Shown: positions 1 to 8,910, counted from the stretch's first letter. The stretch: DNA of 62,222 nt from JBOGUF01 sp050696075 (GCA_050696075.1 JBOGUF010000010.1:1-62222), one strand, 5' to 3'. Notes: a model not told the origin generated them from the letters alone. Translations and numbers: made by a program.

Positions 1-24
1 GTCGACCCCGCGCCGGCGCCTTGA
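1..24 (+). CDS. 3' end of a DppB-type ABC permease gene (partial)
   Basis: Only the last seven codons and a TGA stop are inside the window. They read V-D-P-A-P-A-P, and 'DP' followed by a few residues is the usual C-terminus of DppB/OppB permeases. The stop overlaps the ATG of the following DppC-type gene as TGATG, the usual arrangement of a dppB-dppC pair. The identification rests on this junction and on the neighbour, not on sequence length. Confidence 0.5.
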   Translation, partial: VDPAPAP

Positions 25-860
25 TGCGTCTCGCCCGAACGTCGCCGATGGCGGCGGCGGCGGGCGTGCTGCTGCTGGTGATTATCCTGGTCGCGCTCTT
101 TGCGCCGGTCGTTGCGCCGTACGACCCGCTCGAAGGCGACTACTCGGCGATTCGGCAGGGGCCGTCGACGGCGCACTGGATGGGGACGGACGACATCGGT
201 CGCGACGTCCTGAGCCGGATCATCTACGGGGCGCGGATATCGCTGATCGTCGGATTCGGGGCGGTGCTCCTCGGCGACACGTTCGGCCTGGTATCCGGGA
301 TTGTCAGCGGCTACGTCGGCGGCAAGACCGACCTCATCAGCCAGCGCCTGCTCGAAATCCTTCTGGCGTTCCCCGGCCTGATCTTGGCGACGATCTTCGT
401 CGTCGCGCTTGGAACGGGGTTGCAGACGGTGATTATCGCCATCGCGGTGACGCGCATCCCGGCCTGCAACCGGGTGGTGCGGGCGGTGGCGCTGTCGATC
501 AAGAACATGGACTTCATCGAGGCGGCGCGGGTTTCGGGCGCGTCGCCGTGGCGGATCATGGTCCGCCACGTGGCGCCGCAGACGATCGCGCCGTTTCTGG
601 TCGTGGCGAGCCTGCACCTCGGCATCGCTATCACGATCGAGGCGGGGCTGAGCTTTCTGGGCATCGGCATCCCGCCGCCAGACCCGAGTTGGGGCACGAT
701 GATCGGCGGGGCAATCAGCACGCAGTTCAACCCGCCGTGGTGGCTGGCGGTCTTCCCCGGCCTGGCGATCACGATTACCGTCTTCGCGGTCAATCTGACC
801 GGCGACGCCTTGCGCGACTTCCTCGACCCGAACCTGCGGGGTCGGGTGGAGATGAAATAG
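24..860 (+). CDS. Peptide/nickel-type ABC transporter permease (DppC/OppC family)
   Basis: Inner-membrane permease of a peptide-type (BPD) ABC importer, 278 aa, the normal length for DppC. A first membrane segment spans about residues 10-32. It is followed by the family sequence G-T-D-D-I-G-R-D-V-L-S-R and an EAA coupling loop (AARVSGASPWRIMVRH) that docks the ATPase. A late 'SFLGIGIPPPDPSWG' segment is also typical. ATG 24 is chosen because it overlaps the upstream permease stop (TGATG); an in-frame TTG lies just before it. The cognate dppB is cut by the window edge. Its ATPases may be the oppD/oppF pair at 16.3-18.4 kb, which is inference. The 3' end overlaps the convergent PfkB gene by 71 bp. 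Confidence 0.9.
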   Translation: MRLARTSPMAAAAGVLLLVIILVALFAPVVAPYDPLEGDYSAIRQGPSTAHWMGTDDIGRDVLSRIIYGARISLIVGFGAVLLGDTFGLVSGIVSGYVGGKTDLISQRLLEILLAFPGLILATIFVVALGTGLQTVIIAIAVTRIPACNRVVRAVALSIKNMDFIEAARVSGASPWRIMVRHVAPQTIAPFLVVASLHLGIAITIEAGLSFLGIGIPPPDPSWGTMIGGAISTQFNPPWWLAVFPGLAITITVFAVNLTGDALRDFLDPNLRGRVEMK

Positions 861-1728
861 CTCGATCCAGTTCCGCTCTCGTCGGGATGCCGGCGCGGCC
901 GCCGTGTTGTCGGCATTTGAGGGCGGCGGCCATCGCGGCGAATCGCATCGATTCTGGCAGCGGCATCCCTTCCAGATAGGCGACGAAGAAGGCGCCGTGG
1001 TAGATGTCGCCGGCGCCGGTGGTGTCGACGACGTCGACCGGGAAGGCTGGTTGGTGGTGAGTTGTGTTGCCGGCGATGGCGATGGCGCCGTCTTCGCCGA
1101 GGGTGACGATCGCGGTTTCGACGCCGAGGTCGTGGAGTTCGCGGGCGGCGGCTTCCGGGGTAAGGCGGCGTTTCTGGGCGTGGTAGGTCGAGGCGATGAC
1201 GATGGTGGCGAGGGCGACGAGGTCGAGGATGTCGGCGTCGTGGCCACCGGCATCGAGGAGGACCGGGATGCCGGCGTCGCGGGCGATGCGAGCGGCGGAC
1301 ATCGCGGCGTCGGTGCGGCGCTCCAGCATCAACCCGGCCGATGAGCGAATGGCGGCCTCGATCTCGGCGGCGATCACCGGGTCGGTCTGCCCGCCCGGAT
1401 CATGGAGGATCGATCGGGCGCCAGCGGGATCGACCAGGATCGTGCTGGTGGCGCCGCGCGCCGCCGGGTCGACGGCGATGAGTTCGGTGTCGACGCCGTC
1501 GGTTGCGAGGCCGCGAATGATCTCCTGTCCGGTTTCGTCCTCCCCGACCCGCGCGATCAGCGCCGTCTCCCAACCGAGCCGCCGGGCGGCGACGAGCGCG
1601 GTCGCAACCGGACCGCCGCCAAAGATGCCGAGCGAGCGGACGATCATCCCGGCGCCGAAGCTGGGCGTGTGCGGCACGGCGATGAGCCGGTCGACCGTTG
1701 GTCTGCCTACCCCGACGATTCGTCGCAT
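790..1728 (-). CDS. PfkB/ribokinase-family carbohydrate kinase
   Basis: Predicted cytosolic ATP-dependent sugar or nucleoside kinase of about 312 aa, a usual length for PfkB kinases. Near the N-terminus it has the Gly-rich substrate-binding stretch 'FGGGPVATALVAARRLGWE', and near the C-terminus the PfkB signature D-T-T-G-A-G-D, whose final Asp is the catalytic base. The start is ATG 1728, preceded by GGAGG at the right distance; the frame stays open further upstream but without a ribosome site. The last ~20 codons (Arg-rich) lie antisense to the permease gene and may be a run-on tail. The exact sugar cannot be read from the sequence. Confidence 0.85.
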   Translation of the reverse strand: MRRIVGVGRPTVDRLIAVPHTPSFGAGMIVRSLGIFGGGPVATALVAARRLGWETALIARVGEDETGQEIIRGLATDGVDTELIAVDPAARGATSTILVDPAGARSILHDPGGQTDPVIAAEIEAAIRSSAGLMLERRTDAAMSAARIARDAGIPVLLDAGGHDADILDLVALATIVIASTYHAQKRRLTPEAAARELHDLGVETAIVTLGEDGAIAIAGNTTHHQPAFPVDVVDTTGAGDIYHGAFFVAYLEGMPLPESMRFAAMAAALKCRQHGGRAGIPTRAELDRAISSPPDPAGSGRGSRARRRRSD

Positions 1729-1819
1729 CGATCCTCCAACCCCGCGATCAGCCTGGCGGCGACATGCTAGCATCACCGGCGGAACGAGGCTGATCAGATG
1801 GTTGATCGAGTAGGAGCGT

Positions 1820-2095
1820 GTGGTGGCGAGCGACGAAGCGCGACTGTCGGAAGAACGGGCGACGCAACTTGCCTGGCAGGGAGTCGAGCAGGCGGGCGGG
1901 ACGCGCGGCATTTACCGCAATCCGCGCCATCCCTTCGCGCTGCATCCCTCGACGACCTACGAGATTGACGGCGTTCAGGTCGAGGTGCGCCACGGCGAGA
2001 TTAGCTCGCCTGCCATCGTCACCGTCGGCGGCTATGTTTTTGAGATCCACGAGACCGACATCGACCTGCTGATCCGGCCACCGAAACCGCGTTGA
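1820..2095 (+). CDS. Hypothetical protein, 91 aa
   Basis: Small soluble protein of unknown function. It starts at GTG 1820 (GTG 1823 also possible) with AGGAG just upstream. The middle contains 'HPSTTYEIDGVQVEVRHGEISSP', giving an impression of short beta strands, and there is no membrane segment or cysteine. It is divergent from the PfkB gene, with 91 bp between the two starts, so the two may share a regulatory region. I do not recognise the family. Confidence 0.55.
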   Translation: MVASDEARLSEERATQLAWQGVEQAGGTRGIYRNPRHPFALHPSTTYEIDGVQVEVRHGEISSPAIVTVGGYVFEIHETDIDLLIRPPKPR

Positions 2096-2108
2096 GGATG
2101 GCGAACCG

Positions 2109-3077
2109 CTATGCGCGGTAGTAGTCCCGATACCACTCGACGAACTTGGCAAGTCCATCTTCGATTGGGGTCGCCGGTCGAAAGCCTGTGACGCGCTCCA
2201 GCTCCGTGACGTCGGCGTGGGTGGTCGGCACGTCGGCGAGCGGCAGCGGCGCCGATTTGACGATCGCGCGTTTTCCGGTGTGCTGCTCGATGACTTCGAC
2301 GAGGTGGTGCAAACCGATGGGTCGACCGCTGCCGACGTTCAAGACCCGGTAGGGTGGGGCCGTGGTAGGAATCGCGTCGAGGACGCGCACGGTCGCTTCG
2401 GTCGCGTCGTCGATGTAGGTGAAGTCGCGCGTCACCTCGCCGTCGCCGTGGAGGGTGATCGGTTCCCCGGCGAGGATTGCCTTGGTGAAGCCGAAGTAGG
2501 CCATGTCGGGGCGGCCCCACGGGCCATAGGCGGTGAAGTAACGGAGGCCAGACGTGGGCAGACCGTGGGTGTGGCTGTAGGCGTAGGCCATGAGCTCGTT
2601 CGCTCGTTTGGTCGCCGCGTAGAAGCTGACCGGCTGGTCGGCGCGGTCATCGGTCGAGAAGGGGGCGGTTGCGCTTGCGCCGTAGACGGAGCTAGACGAG
2701 GCAAAGACGAGGTGCTGGACCTCCGCTTTGCGCGATCCTTCCAGGACGTTGCCGAAGCCGGCCAGGTTGGCGTCCACGTAGACTCCTGGGTTCGTCAACG
2801 AGAAGCGCACGCCGGCCTGGGCGGCGAGGTGGATGACCGCATCGGGTTGGCGCGAGACGAAGAAAGCGGCCGTCTCCTCCCGGTTCGCCAGGTCGAGCCG
2901 GTGGAACGTGAATCCCGGCTGCATGGTCAGGCGGGCAAGGCGGTCCGCCTTCAGCGTCACGTCGTAGTAAGGGGAGAGGTTGTCGATGCCGAGCACCTTG
3001 TCGCCGCGCGCCAGTAGGCGGCGGCTGACGAAGGAGCCGATGAACCCCGCCGCGCCGGTGACGAGGATCCGCGCCAT
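2109..3077 (-). CDS. NAD-dependent epimerase, likely UDP-glucuronate 4-epimerase
   Basis: Short-chain extended-SDR nucleotide-sugar epimerase, 322 aa. It has the NAD-binding GAAGFIG motif at residues 8-14, the catalytic Y-x3-K as Tyr153/Lys157 (YAATK), and the segment 'RYFTAYGPWGRPDMA', which is typical of UDP-glucuronate 4-epimerases. The ATG overlaps the TGA of the upstream UDP-glucose dehydrogenase by one base, so the two are translationally coupled: UDP-glucose to UDP-glucuronate to UDP-galacturonate. This supplies acidic sugars for surface polysaccharide. The frame is open upstream through the ugd gene, but that part is a shadow, so the start is placed at the coupled ATG 3077. Confidence 0.85.
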   Translation of the reverse strand: MARILVTGAAGFIGSFVSRRLLARGDKVLGIDNLSPYYDVTLKADRLARLTMQPGFTFHRLDLANREETAAFFVSRQPDAVIHLAAQAGVRFSLTNPGVYVDANLAGFGNVLEGSRKAEVQHLVFASSSSVYGASATAPFSTDDRADQPVSFYAATKRANELMAYAYSHTHGLPTSGLRYFTAYGPWGRPDMAYFGFTKAILAGEPITLHGDGEVTRDFTYIDDATEATVRVLDAIPTTAPPYRVLNVGSGRPIGLHHLVEVIEQHTGKRAIVKSAPLPLADVPTTHADVTELERVTGFRPATPIEDGLAKFVEWYRDYYRA

Positions 3078-4465
3078 CAGGCGAAGCCGACGCCCGTCGG
3101 TGCGGACGGTACGACCGGCGTCGCGGCCGGCTCGCTGCTCAGCCCGACGCCGTAGTGGGTGAACCCTTCCTTCGTCATCCGGGCCGGGTCGTAGATGTTG
3201 CGGCCATCGAAGATGACCGGTTGCTTCAGCGCCGCCTTGATCGCCAAGAAGTCGGGGCTGCGGAAGGCGCGCCACTCGGTGACGATGATGAGTGCGTCTG
3301 CTTCGTAGAGTGCCGCTTCGGCGGTCTCGCAGAGGATCAGCTGAGCGCGCTCGACCTGGGCCGGATAGTGGCGCCGGGCCTCGTCCATCGCCTCGGGGTC
3401 GAATGCCTGAATGGTGGCGCCGGCGTCCCAGAGCGCTTCCATCAGGGTGCGGCTGGGCGCGTCGCGCATGTCATCGGTGTTGGGTTTAAAGGCGAGGCCC
3501 CAAAGGGCGAACCGGCGGCCGGCGAGGTCGCCGCCGAAATGGTGGGTCACCTTGGCGAACACGACCTGTTTCTGGCGCTCGTTGACCGACTCGACGGCGC
3601 GGAGAAGCTCGGCGTCGTAGCCGGCGGCGGCGGCCGCGCGCTCCAGCGCGCGGATGTCCTTCGGGAAGCAGGAGCCGCCGTAGCCGGCGCCAGGGTAGAT
3701 GTAGGCGTAGCCAATGCGCGGATCGGAGCCGATGCCGGTGCGGACGTGTTCGATATCGACGCCGAACCGCTCGGCGATGTTGGCCAGCTCGTTCATGAAG
3801 GAGACTTTGGTGGCCAGCATCGCGTTCGCGGCGTACTTGGTGAACTCGGAGGAGCGGACGTCCATCACCAGGAGCCGCTCGTGGCTGCGGTTGAAGGGGG
3901 CGTAGAGCTCGCGCATCTGCTCGATCGCCGCCGAGCTGTCGGCGCCGACGACGATGCGGTCCGGCTTCATGAAGTCGTCGAGCGCGGCGCCCTCTTTCAG
4001 AAACTCGGGGTTGTTGACGATCTCGAAGGGGATTGTGACGCCGCGGTCGGCAAGTGCGGTTTCGATGGTGGCGCGTACCTGCTCGGTCGTGCCCATGGGT
4101 ACCGTCGACTTGGTGACGACGACCTTCGGTTCGCGCAGGTATTGGCCGATGGTGCGGGCGACGGTCCAAACGGCGTCGAGGTTGGAGGAGCCGTCGCCGT
4201 TGGGCGGGGTGCCGACGCCGATGATGAGGAATTGGCCGTGCTCGACCGCCTGGCGCGCGTCGGTGGTGAAGTTGATCCGGCGCGCCCGCCGGTTGCGGGC
4301 GACCATCTCCGCTAGGCCGGGTTCGAAGATCGGCACCTCGCCCCGGTTGAGGCGGGCGATCCGCTCCTCGTCGATGTCGACGCAGAGAACTTCGTTGCCG
4401 ACGTCGGCGAAGCACGCCCCCGTCACCAATCCGACGTATCCGGTCCCGAAAATGGTGATCCGCAC
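3077..4465 (-). CDS. ugd: UDP-glucose 6-dehydrogenase
   Basis: Cytosolic enzyme oxidising UDP-glucose twice with NAD+ to UDP-glucuronate; 462 aa, normal for the family. The N-terminal Rossmann motif is GTGYVG at residues 7-12, followed by 'GTPPNGDGSSNL' (from about residue 85). The catalytic cysteine lies in GGSCFPKD (Cys266). The C-terminal UDP-binding domain carries 'WGLAFKPNTDDMRDAPS'. The start is GTG 4465 (MRITIFG), because no ATG gives the complete nucleotide-binding fold. It is first in a two-gene unit with the downstream epimerase (TGATG junction). Confidence 0.93.
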   Translation of the reverse strand: MRITIFGTGYVGLVTGACFADVGNEVLCVDIDEERIARLNRGEVPIFEPGLAEMVARNRRARRINFTTDARQAVEHGQFLIIGVGTPPNGDGSSNLDAVWTVARTIGQYLREPKVVVTKSTVPMGTTEQVRATIETALADRGVTIPFEIVNNPEFLKEGAALDDFMKPDRIVVGADSSAAIEQMRELYAPFNRSHERLLVMDVRSSEFTKYAANAMLATKVSFMNELANIAERFGVDIEHVRTGIGSDPRIGYAYIYPGAGYGGSCFPKDIRALERAAAAAGYDAELLRAVESVNERQKQVVFAKVTHHFGGDLAGRRFALWGLAFKPNTDDMRDAPSRTLMEALWDAGATIQAFDPEAMDEARRHYPAQVERAQLILCETAEAALYEADALIIVTEWRAFRSPDFLAIKAALKQPVIFDGRNIYDPARMTKEGFTHYGVGLSSEPAATPVVPSAPTGVGFA

Positions 4466-4585
4466 TGGCTTACCCGTCCCTACTTGCGCGACCGCTCGAT
4501 CGTTCGTGGCGTGGCGGCACGCGCGGCCCCGCCGGTGAAGCGCTCATCCTACCGGCAAAGCGAGAGGATCATCCACCTTTGGCCG

Positions 4586-6706
4586 TCAAATGAGCTGCCG
4601 GGCGTCCATCTCCTGCTGGAGCGCCGGCAGCCGGCGATGGCGGTCCCGTAGCTCGGCGAACAACGTGCGCCAGTCGGCAACCCGGTCGGTCTTCTGGTAG
4701 AGCGACTTGACCTGGCTGAGGTACGTCGCTGCCTGTCGGTAGGAGTCGCGATTGCGACGCTCGATGAGCTTGTTGACCTGATCGAGGTAGAGCGGAATCG
4801 CTTCCTCGGGAAAATCCTTGGCGGCGGCCTCGGCTAAGCGCCGTCGATAGTGATCCAGGTTGTGCCAGGCCGGGATTTCGTAGGAGCCGCGGAAGAGGCC
4901 GTCGACCCTCTGCTTCGGCGCCGTCTCCATGCGGGGGAGCGTGTCGAGCGCCTTTCGCACCTCGCCGGCTTCGAGGTGGACTTCGAGCAGCGTTGACAGT
5001 TCCTGGCGCTCTTCCAGCGCCTGTATGAGTTCCGGCCGCGTGCGTTCCCACAGGCCGGCTTCCTGTCCGGGTAGCGTCGCCGCCTGCTTAACCGCCAGGT
5101 AGGTCGGATATCCGGGCTCGGAATCAAAGCGGCGGCGCTCCAATGCGAAGGAACGCTCCGGGCTGCCGTGCTGAGCGTACATCTTGCTCAGCCAGGCGCG
5201 GTAGGCACCGTCCTGGTTCGCATCGTTGCCCTCGGTTTCCCAGAGTCGGTCCTCGACGAAGGCGACCGCCTGACGCGGCAAATCGCCGCCCTGGTTGGAC
5301 AGAAAGCTGGCGAAAGAGAGGGCGGCGTGCGCGTCGGTCAATGTCCGCGCGGCCAAAACAGTCGCGTCGTGCAGATTGCCCTGGCGGACGAGGAGGACGA
5401 TGGCGTCTGCCCAGAGGTTCGCGTCCTTGTAAGCGGCTAGTCGCGCCGCGTCGTCGGTTTGCCCGCTCAGATCGGCAAGTAACCGCACCGCCGCGCGCTG
5501 GAGCTCGTGATTAACGCGCTTGCCGTCCGGCCGGATTAGCTCGCGCACTTGCTGTTCGATGCGTGTCCGTTCCTGCACGGTTGCCGACGTTGCGAAGATT
5601 GGGCCGGGCTCGAACTTGACCCACGGCGGCTCGTCTTCGAAGCCGACAGCGAACTCGGCATCGTCTTCGTCCGGATAGGGACCGATCTCGCGGAAGGCGC
5701 GGACGTCGATCGGTGGCGAGGTGGGATCGGCCGTGGAAAAACCCACGGAGCCGCCAAAGAGCATGGAGTCATCGTAGATCGGCCCGCCTCGGTCGAAACG
5801 CCAGAAGCGCAAAATCGCGTCGAGGAGATCCCGCCGGGCGCTTGCCGGCAGGCGCTCGGTATCGCTCAGGTCGGCTTGCGCTTCGAGGCAGCGAAGGAGG
5901 CCGATGCCGCAGGCGGCAAAGCGATTGAGGACGTAGCCTTCCGGATCGAACGACTCGTTGTGGTGGTCCATGATCCGCTCGGCGACCATTTCGTAAACGG
6001 CCCGCGCGTCCGCCCAGCGGCCCGCGTCAGCGTAGCGATCGCCGATGGCGCGAACCTCTTCAATGTCCGTGGCGATCTCAATCGGATTGACCAGATCGTA
6101 GGCGTAGTCGTTCCACGCATCCATGCGGAAGGGCTTGAGGGCGGCGTCCGCTTTTCGCCGGACCGCGGCCAGGTCGACCGACTTCTCCGTTCCGGCTCCT
6201 GGCGTATGCGGTGGTATGGCGATCGAGACGGGCACGATCCGGTCGAGGAGCTCGTCCGCCTCGGGTAGGCGGTCGACCAGTTGTGCGAGGAGGACGACCA
6301 GTTCCTCTCGGCTCTTGTCGGCAAGCACGTGGGCCAGGGGCGGACGCTGTTCGACGTCGTCCGGGGTTTCGATCCAGGTCAACAACAGCGCCACGACGTG
6401 TTTGCAGAAGCCGCCGCGCGGACAGTCGCAGTACCAGTCGGCAATCGGGCTGGCTCGCTTACTCTTCGGGGTGACCAGCGTCGCCTGAACGTGATACGGC
6501 CCGCCGCTCGACCCCCCGCACATCGCCCTGAGTTGCGTACCGCGCAACGACGCGTCGTAGATCATCCCGCGACGCTGATAGTTCTTGCCACGGGAAAAGC
6601 TCGGCGGATCGGTTTGCGATTTGACGTGCTCGGCGGTGATCTCCGGCAGCGGCGCGGTCGTGGAATCGATCGGGGGCGATGCGGATGGGGCGTGCGGGCG
6701 ACCCAT
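4586..6706 (-). CDS. SWIM zinc-finger protein
   Basis: Large 706-aa protein with an N-terminal SWIM zinc finger: Cys93-x-Cys95, then Cys101-x-His103 (W-Y-C-D-C-P-R-G-G-F-C-K-H). SWIM fingers are predicted to bind DNA or protein. The rest is long, alpha-helical and TPR/HEAT-like in feel (many A-R-x-L-x-D-A helices), with no ATPase or nuclease motif that I can see. Bacterial SWIM proteins of this size are common but functionally uncharacterised. It starts at ATG 6706 and lies 83 bp downstream of the macrodomain gene on the same strand, so co-transcription is possible. Confidence 0.8.
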   Translation of the reverse strand: MGRPHAPSASPPIDSTTAPLPEITAEHVKSQTDPPSFSRGKNYQRRGMIYDASLRGTQLRAMCGGSSGGPYHVQATLVTPKSKRASPIADWYCDCPRGGFCKHVVALLLTWIETPDDVEQRPPLAHVLADKSREELVVLLAQLVDRLPEADELLDRIVPVSIAIPPHTPGAGTEKSVDLAAVRRKADAALKPFRMDAWNDYAYDLVNPIEIATDIEEVRAIGDRYADAGRWADARAVYEMVAERIMDHHNESFDPEGYVLNRFAACGIGLLRCLEAQADLSDTERLPASARRDLLDAILRFWRFDRGGPIYDDSMLFGGSVGFSTADPTSPPIDVRAFREIGPYPDEDDAEFAVGFEDEPPWVKFEPGPIFATSATVQERTRIEQQVRELIRPDGKRVNHELQRAAVRLLADLSGQTDDAARLAAYKDANLWADAIVLLVRQGNLHDATVLAARTLTDAHAALSFASFLSNQGGDLPRQAVAFVEDRLWETEGNDANQDGAYRAWLSKMYAQHGSPERSFALERRRFDSEPGYPTYLAVKQAATLPGQEAGLWERTRPELIQALEERQELSTLLEVHLEAGEVRKALDTLPRMETAPKQRVDGLFRGSYEIPAWHNLDHYRRRLAEAAAKDFPEEAIPLYLDQVNKLIERRNRDSYRQAATYLSQVKSLYQKTDRVADWRTLFAELRDRHRRLPALQQEMDARQLI

Positions 6707-6789
6707 GCTCGTTTCCTTTCGCGCGGTCGGTCACGATGGTACGAGTCTGCCACGGATGGGCGCTGGGGTCGAGTGATGCGGTCTGGGTA

Positions 6790-7329
6790 CTAGGATTCGA
6801 GCACTTCCTCCGCCGCGAGGAGATACGCCTGGAAGGCTCGGTCGCTGAAGCAGACGAACCGGACGAGCTCCAAGACTGACGATTGCGCCAGGAACCGATC
6901 GGCCTCATCCATAGCCACGAGCGCCGCCTGCTCGACGGGGTAGCCGTAGGCGCCGGTGCTGATCGAGGGGAAGGCGATGGTGCGGATGCCATACCGCGGT
7001 TGGGCGGCGAGCGCCAGCGAGTTGCGGTAGCAGCGCGCCAGTAGCTCCTCTTCGCCTTCGTCGCCGCCGCGCCAGACCGGACCGACGGTGTGGATCACCC
7101 ACCGCGCCGGCAAACGGTAGCCCTTGGTGATTCGCGCTTCGCCGGTCGGGCAGCCGCCGAGCGAGCGGCATTCTTCAAGGAGTTCCGGTCCGGCCGCGCG
7201 ATGGATCGCGCCGTCAACGCCGCCACCGCCGAGCAGCGTCTCGTTGGCGGCGTTGACAATAGCGTCCACCCGCTGCCGCGTCAGGTCCCCGACGACGATC
7301 TCGATCTGGTCAAAGCGCATCGGCTGCAT
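6790..7329 (-). CDS. Macrodomain protein, ADP-ribose/O-acetyl-ADP-ribose hydrolase type
   Basis: Stand-alone macrodomain of 179 aa, the usual size for bacterial YmdB-like enzymes that bind ADP-ribose and deacetylate O-acetyl-ADP-ribose or remove ADP-ribose from proteins. Characteristic pieces are 'DAIVNAANETLLGGGGVDGAIH' in two parts (NAAN at 26-29, then the Gly-rich loop), 'CPTGEARITKGYRLPARWVIHTVGP', and 'AFPSISTGAYGYP' for the phosphate-binding loop. The start is taken as ATG 7329, with GGGGA about 7 bases upstream; ATG 7356 is possible but lacks a ribosome site. Confidence 0.9.
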   Translation of the reverse strand: MQPMRFDQIEIVVGDLTRQRVDAIVNAANETLLGGGGVDGAIHRAAGPELLEECRSLGGCPTGEARITKGYRLPARWVIHTVGPVWRGGDEGEEELLARCYRNSLALAAQPRYGIRTIAFPSISTGAYGYPVEQAALVAMDEADRFLAQSSVLELVRFVCFSDRAFQAYLLAAEEVLES

Positions 7330-7445
7330 CTGAGTCCCCGCGTTGCCATGCCGCATGTATTGTGAGCAGCAGAGGGGTCTCTCACTTGGCGGCTTGACGG
7401 GCGTGCTTTGAGGAGGGTCCTCTGCCGTTACCCACGTTTTGCAGG

Positions 7446-7465
7446 GGCGGACACGGCGATCCGCC
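7446..7465. repeat. GGCGGA...TCCGCC palindromic repeat
   Basis: GGCGGA (7446-7451) and TCCGCC (7460-7465) form a hairpin with an 8-base loop, CACGGCGA. The same stem with the near-identical loop CACATCGA occurs at 22146-22167, and related stems occur at 36448-36525, so this is a dispersed element and not a one-off hairpin. Confidence 0.55.
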
Positions 7466-7560
7466 GCTACACCGACGCGTGACAGTCCAGCATAAGGATA
7501 GGCTGAGTGCAGCACATTTGCGTCGAGGAAGACGCGATCGGATCTCGTCGTCGCAACCAA
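7466..7560 (-). pseudogene. Possible remnant of a PIN-domain toxin gene (5' fragment)
   Basis: The minus-strand reading gives 'RVFLDANVLHSAYPYAGL' (about 7536-7483), which resembles the first strand and catalytic Asp of PIN-domain RNases (F-L-D-x-N-V-L). After about 25 residues the match ends where the palindromic repeat begins, and the frame runs on as Arg-rich sequence. No downstream PIN residues or antitoxin are visible. It is short, so chance resemblance cannot be excluded. Confidence 0.35.
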
Positions 7561-7645
7561 CTCTTACTCCTTCGACGACGTAAGCACGCTCCACGGCAAA
7601 AAGTTCTATGGATGCGCACAAAACGGGCTAACCCATTTGGGGGAA

Positions 7646-7673
7646 TTGACAATCTGGCAACAGCCCGTACACT
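7646..7673 (+). promoter_or_regulatory. Sigma70-like promoter for the O-methyltransferase gene
   Basis: TTGACA at 7646-7651 and TACACT at 7668-7673 are separated by 16 bases in a locally AT-richer patch. Transcription would start near 7680, leaving a leader of about 130 bases. Inference from consensus only. Confidence 0.5.
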
Positions 7674-7810
7674 GAAGGTCTGTTCACGAAACCGGGGTTA
7701 TACCCGGATTCAAGGACAGACGAACGCCGATGAGGACAGCGCGCAAGCGCCATACTCGTCGGCGTTCTGTTTGTGTGGAAATCGTGCCTGGTGATGGAGG
7801 AAACGAGACT

Positions 7811-8458
7811 ATGGCGTTTAGTCCGGTCGATCCGCGCGCTGACGAGTACATGCGGGCGCTCGCGGCAAAGTACGACGACCCGGTGTTGATCGAGATGGAG
7901 GAGCGGGCGCGGGAGCGCGGCTTCCCGATCGTCGGGCGACTGGCCGGCGCATTCATTGAGCTGGCAGCCTCAGCGATCGGCGCGCGGACCGTCTTCGAAA
8001 TGGGCAGTGGGTTCGGGTATTCGGCCTACTGGTTCTCGCGGTCGGTCGGACCAGGGGGTCGTGTTATCTGTACCGATGGCGACGAGGGCAACCGGGTGCT
8101 GGCCGAGCACTACCTCGCGCGCGCCGGCCGGTGGGACCGGGTCGAATACCACGTCGGCTGGGCGCAGGAAGTGCTCAACGCGACCGAGGGAACCTTCGAC
8201 GTCATTTACAACGACATCGACAAGGGCGACTACCCTGAGGCGTGGCAGATCGCGCGCGACCGCGTCCGGCCCGGCGGCCTCTACATTTGTGACAACGTGC
8301 TCTGGTACGGCCGGGTCGCGGAAGCGGACCCGGAGGACAAGCATCCTGAGCTCACCAAGGCCATCCAGACGCACAACGAACTGGTCTACGCCGACGCGGC
8401 GTTCGACGTGACCATCGTGCCAATTCGGGACGGTCTGCTCGTCGCCAGGCGACGCTAA
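7811..8458 (+). CDS. SAM-dependent O-methyltransferase (caffeoyl-CoA/catechol type)
   Basis: Class I SAM methyltransferase of the O-methyltransferase 3 family, 215 aa. Motif I is 'VFEMGSGFGYSAYWF', followed by 'GRVICTDGDEGN' (acidic residue that binds the ribose), 'FDVIYNDIDKGDYPEAW' (metal/substrate region) and 'RVRPGGLYICDNVLWYG'. These are hallmarks of metal-dependent catechol/caffeoyl-CoA-like enzymes; the substrate is unknown. ATG 7811 is preceded by GGAGG (7796-7800). The frame is open back to an ATG at 7730, but that reading is Arg-rich and has no ribosome site. It overlaps the stop of a small convergent gene by 4 bases. Confidence 0.88.
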   Translation: MAFSPVDPRADEYMRALAAKYDDPVLIEMEERARERGFPIVGRLAGAFIELAASAIGARTVFEMGSGFGYSAYWFSRSVGPGGRVICTDGDEGNRVLAEHYLARAGRWDRVEYHVGWAQEVLNATEGTFDVIYNDIDKGDYPEAWQIARDRVRPGGLYICDNVLWYGRVAEADPEDKHPELTKAIQTHNELVYADAAFDVTIVPIRDGLLVARRR

Positions 8459-8670
8459 CGGGGCGAGTCGATCTCAAACTCCCGCCGGTCGAACGCGTCT
8501 TCTACGGCGTGGACGAACAATTCGTCGTGGTCGCCGAGGCGGGCGGGGCGGTCGGCGTCCGGGTGAGCCGGGCGCAAGGGAGAGCGGGGGTGCCGTGGTG
8601 CAGCGGCGGTGGCCACGTCGTCCGCGTCCGGGTCAACCGGCATGTCGTCTGGGTCGCGGTAAGCATCCAT
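8455..8670 (-). CDS. Small acidic hypothetical protein, 71 aa
   Basis: Short Asp/Pro-rich protein ('DPDDMPVDPDADDVATAAAP' near the start) ending in an acidic helix 'HDELFVHAVEDAFDRREFEIDSPR' (two pieces joined). The start ATG 8670 has a strong AAGGAG ribosome site about 10 bases upstream, the main reason to call it real. It is convergent with the methyltransferase, with stops overlapping by 4 bases. No family is recognised. Confidence 0.5.
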   Translation of the reverse strand: MDAYRDPDDMPVDPDADDVATAAAPRHPRSPLRPAHPDADRPARLGDHDELFVHAVEDAFDRREFEIDSPR

Positions 8671-8910
8671 CGCGTGCACTCCTTCCGTTGCAAGTCGAGC
8701 ATGACAAATTTGTCGCGCTCGCTTCCACTGGTAAGGTGCTCCGGTCGACTCGCCTGCCGATGAGGCAACGCTCGCGCTGGCGCGCGGTGGCGGGCGAGGA
8801 CGACGCCGGAGTGAGCGGCAGTATCGACCGTGCCGGGCGCCGGGTGCAAGGTCGTTCAACCTTGCACCTGACAGCAATGCCCGGACGACGTGGAGGTCAA
8901 TCGAGTCCGC

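Larger units (their letters stand above)
7330..7810. other. Long intergenic region with gene debris, hairpin repeat and promoter
   Basis: This 480-bp stretch has no intact gene. From left to right it holds the leader of the macrodomain gene, a GC-rich palindromic repeat (about 7446-7465), a decayed PIN-domain start on the minus strand, a sigma70-like promoter for the methyltransferase, and a 5' leader with a small hairpin (CCGGG 7692-7696 pairing with CCCGG 7703-7707). Confidence 0.6.
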
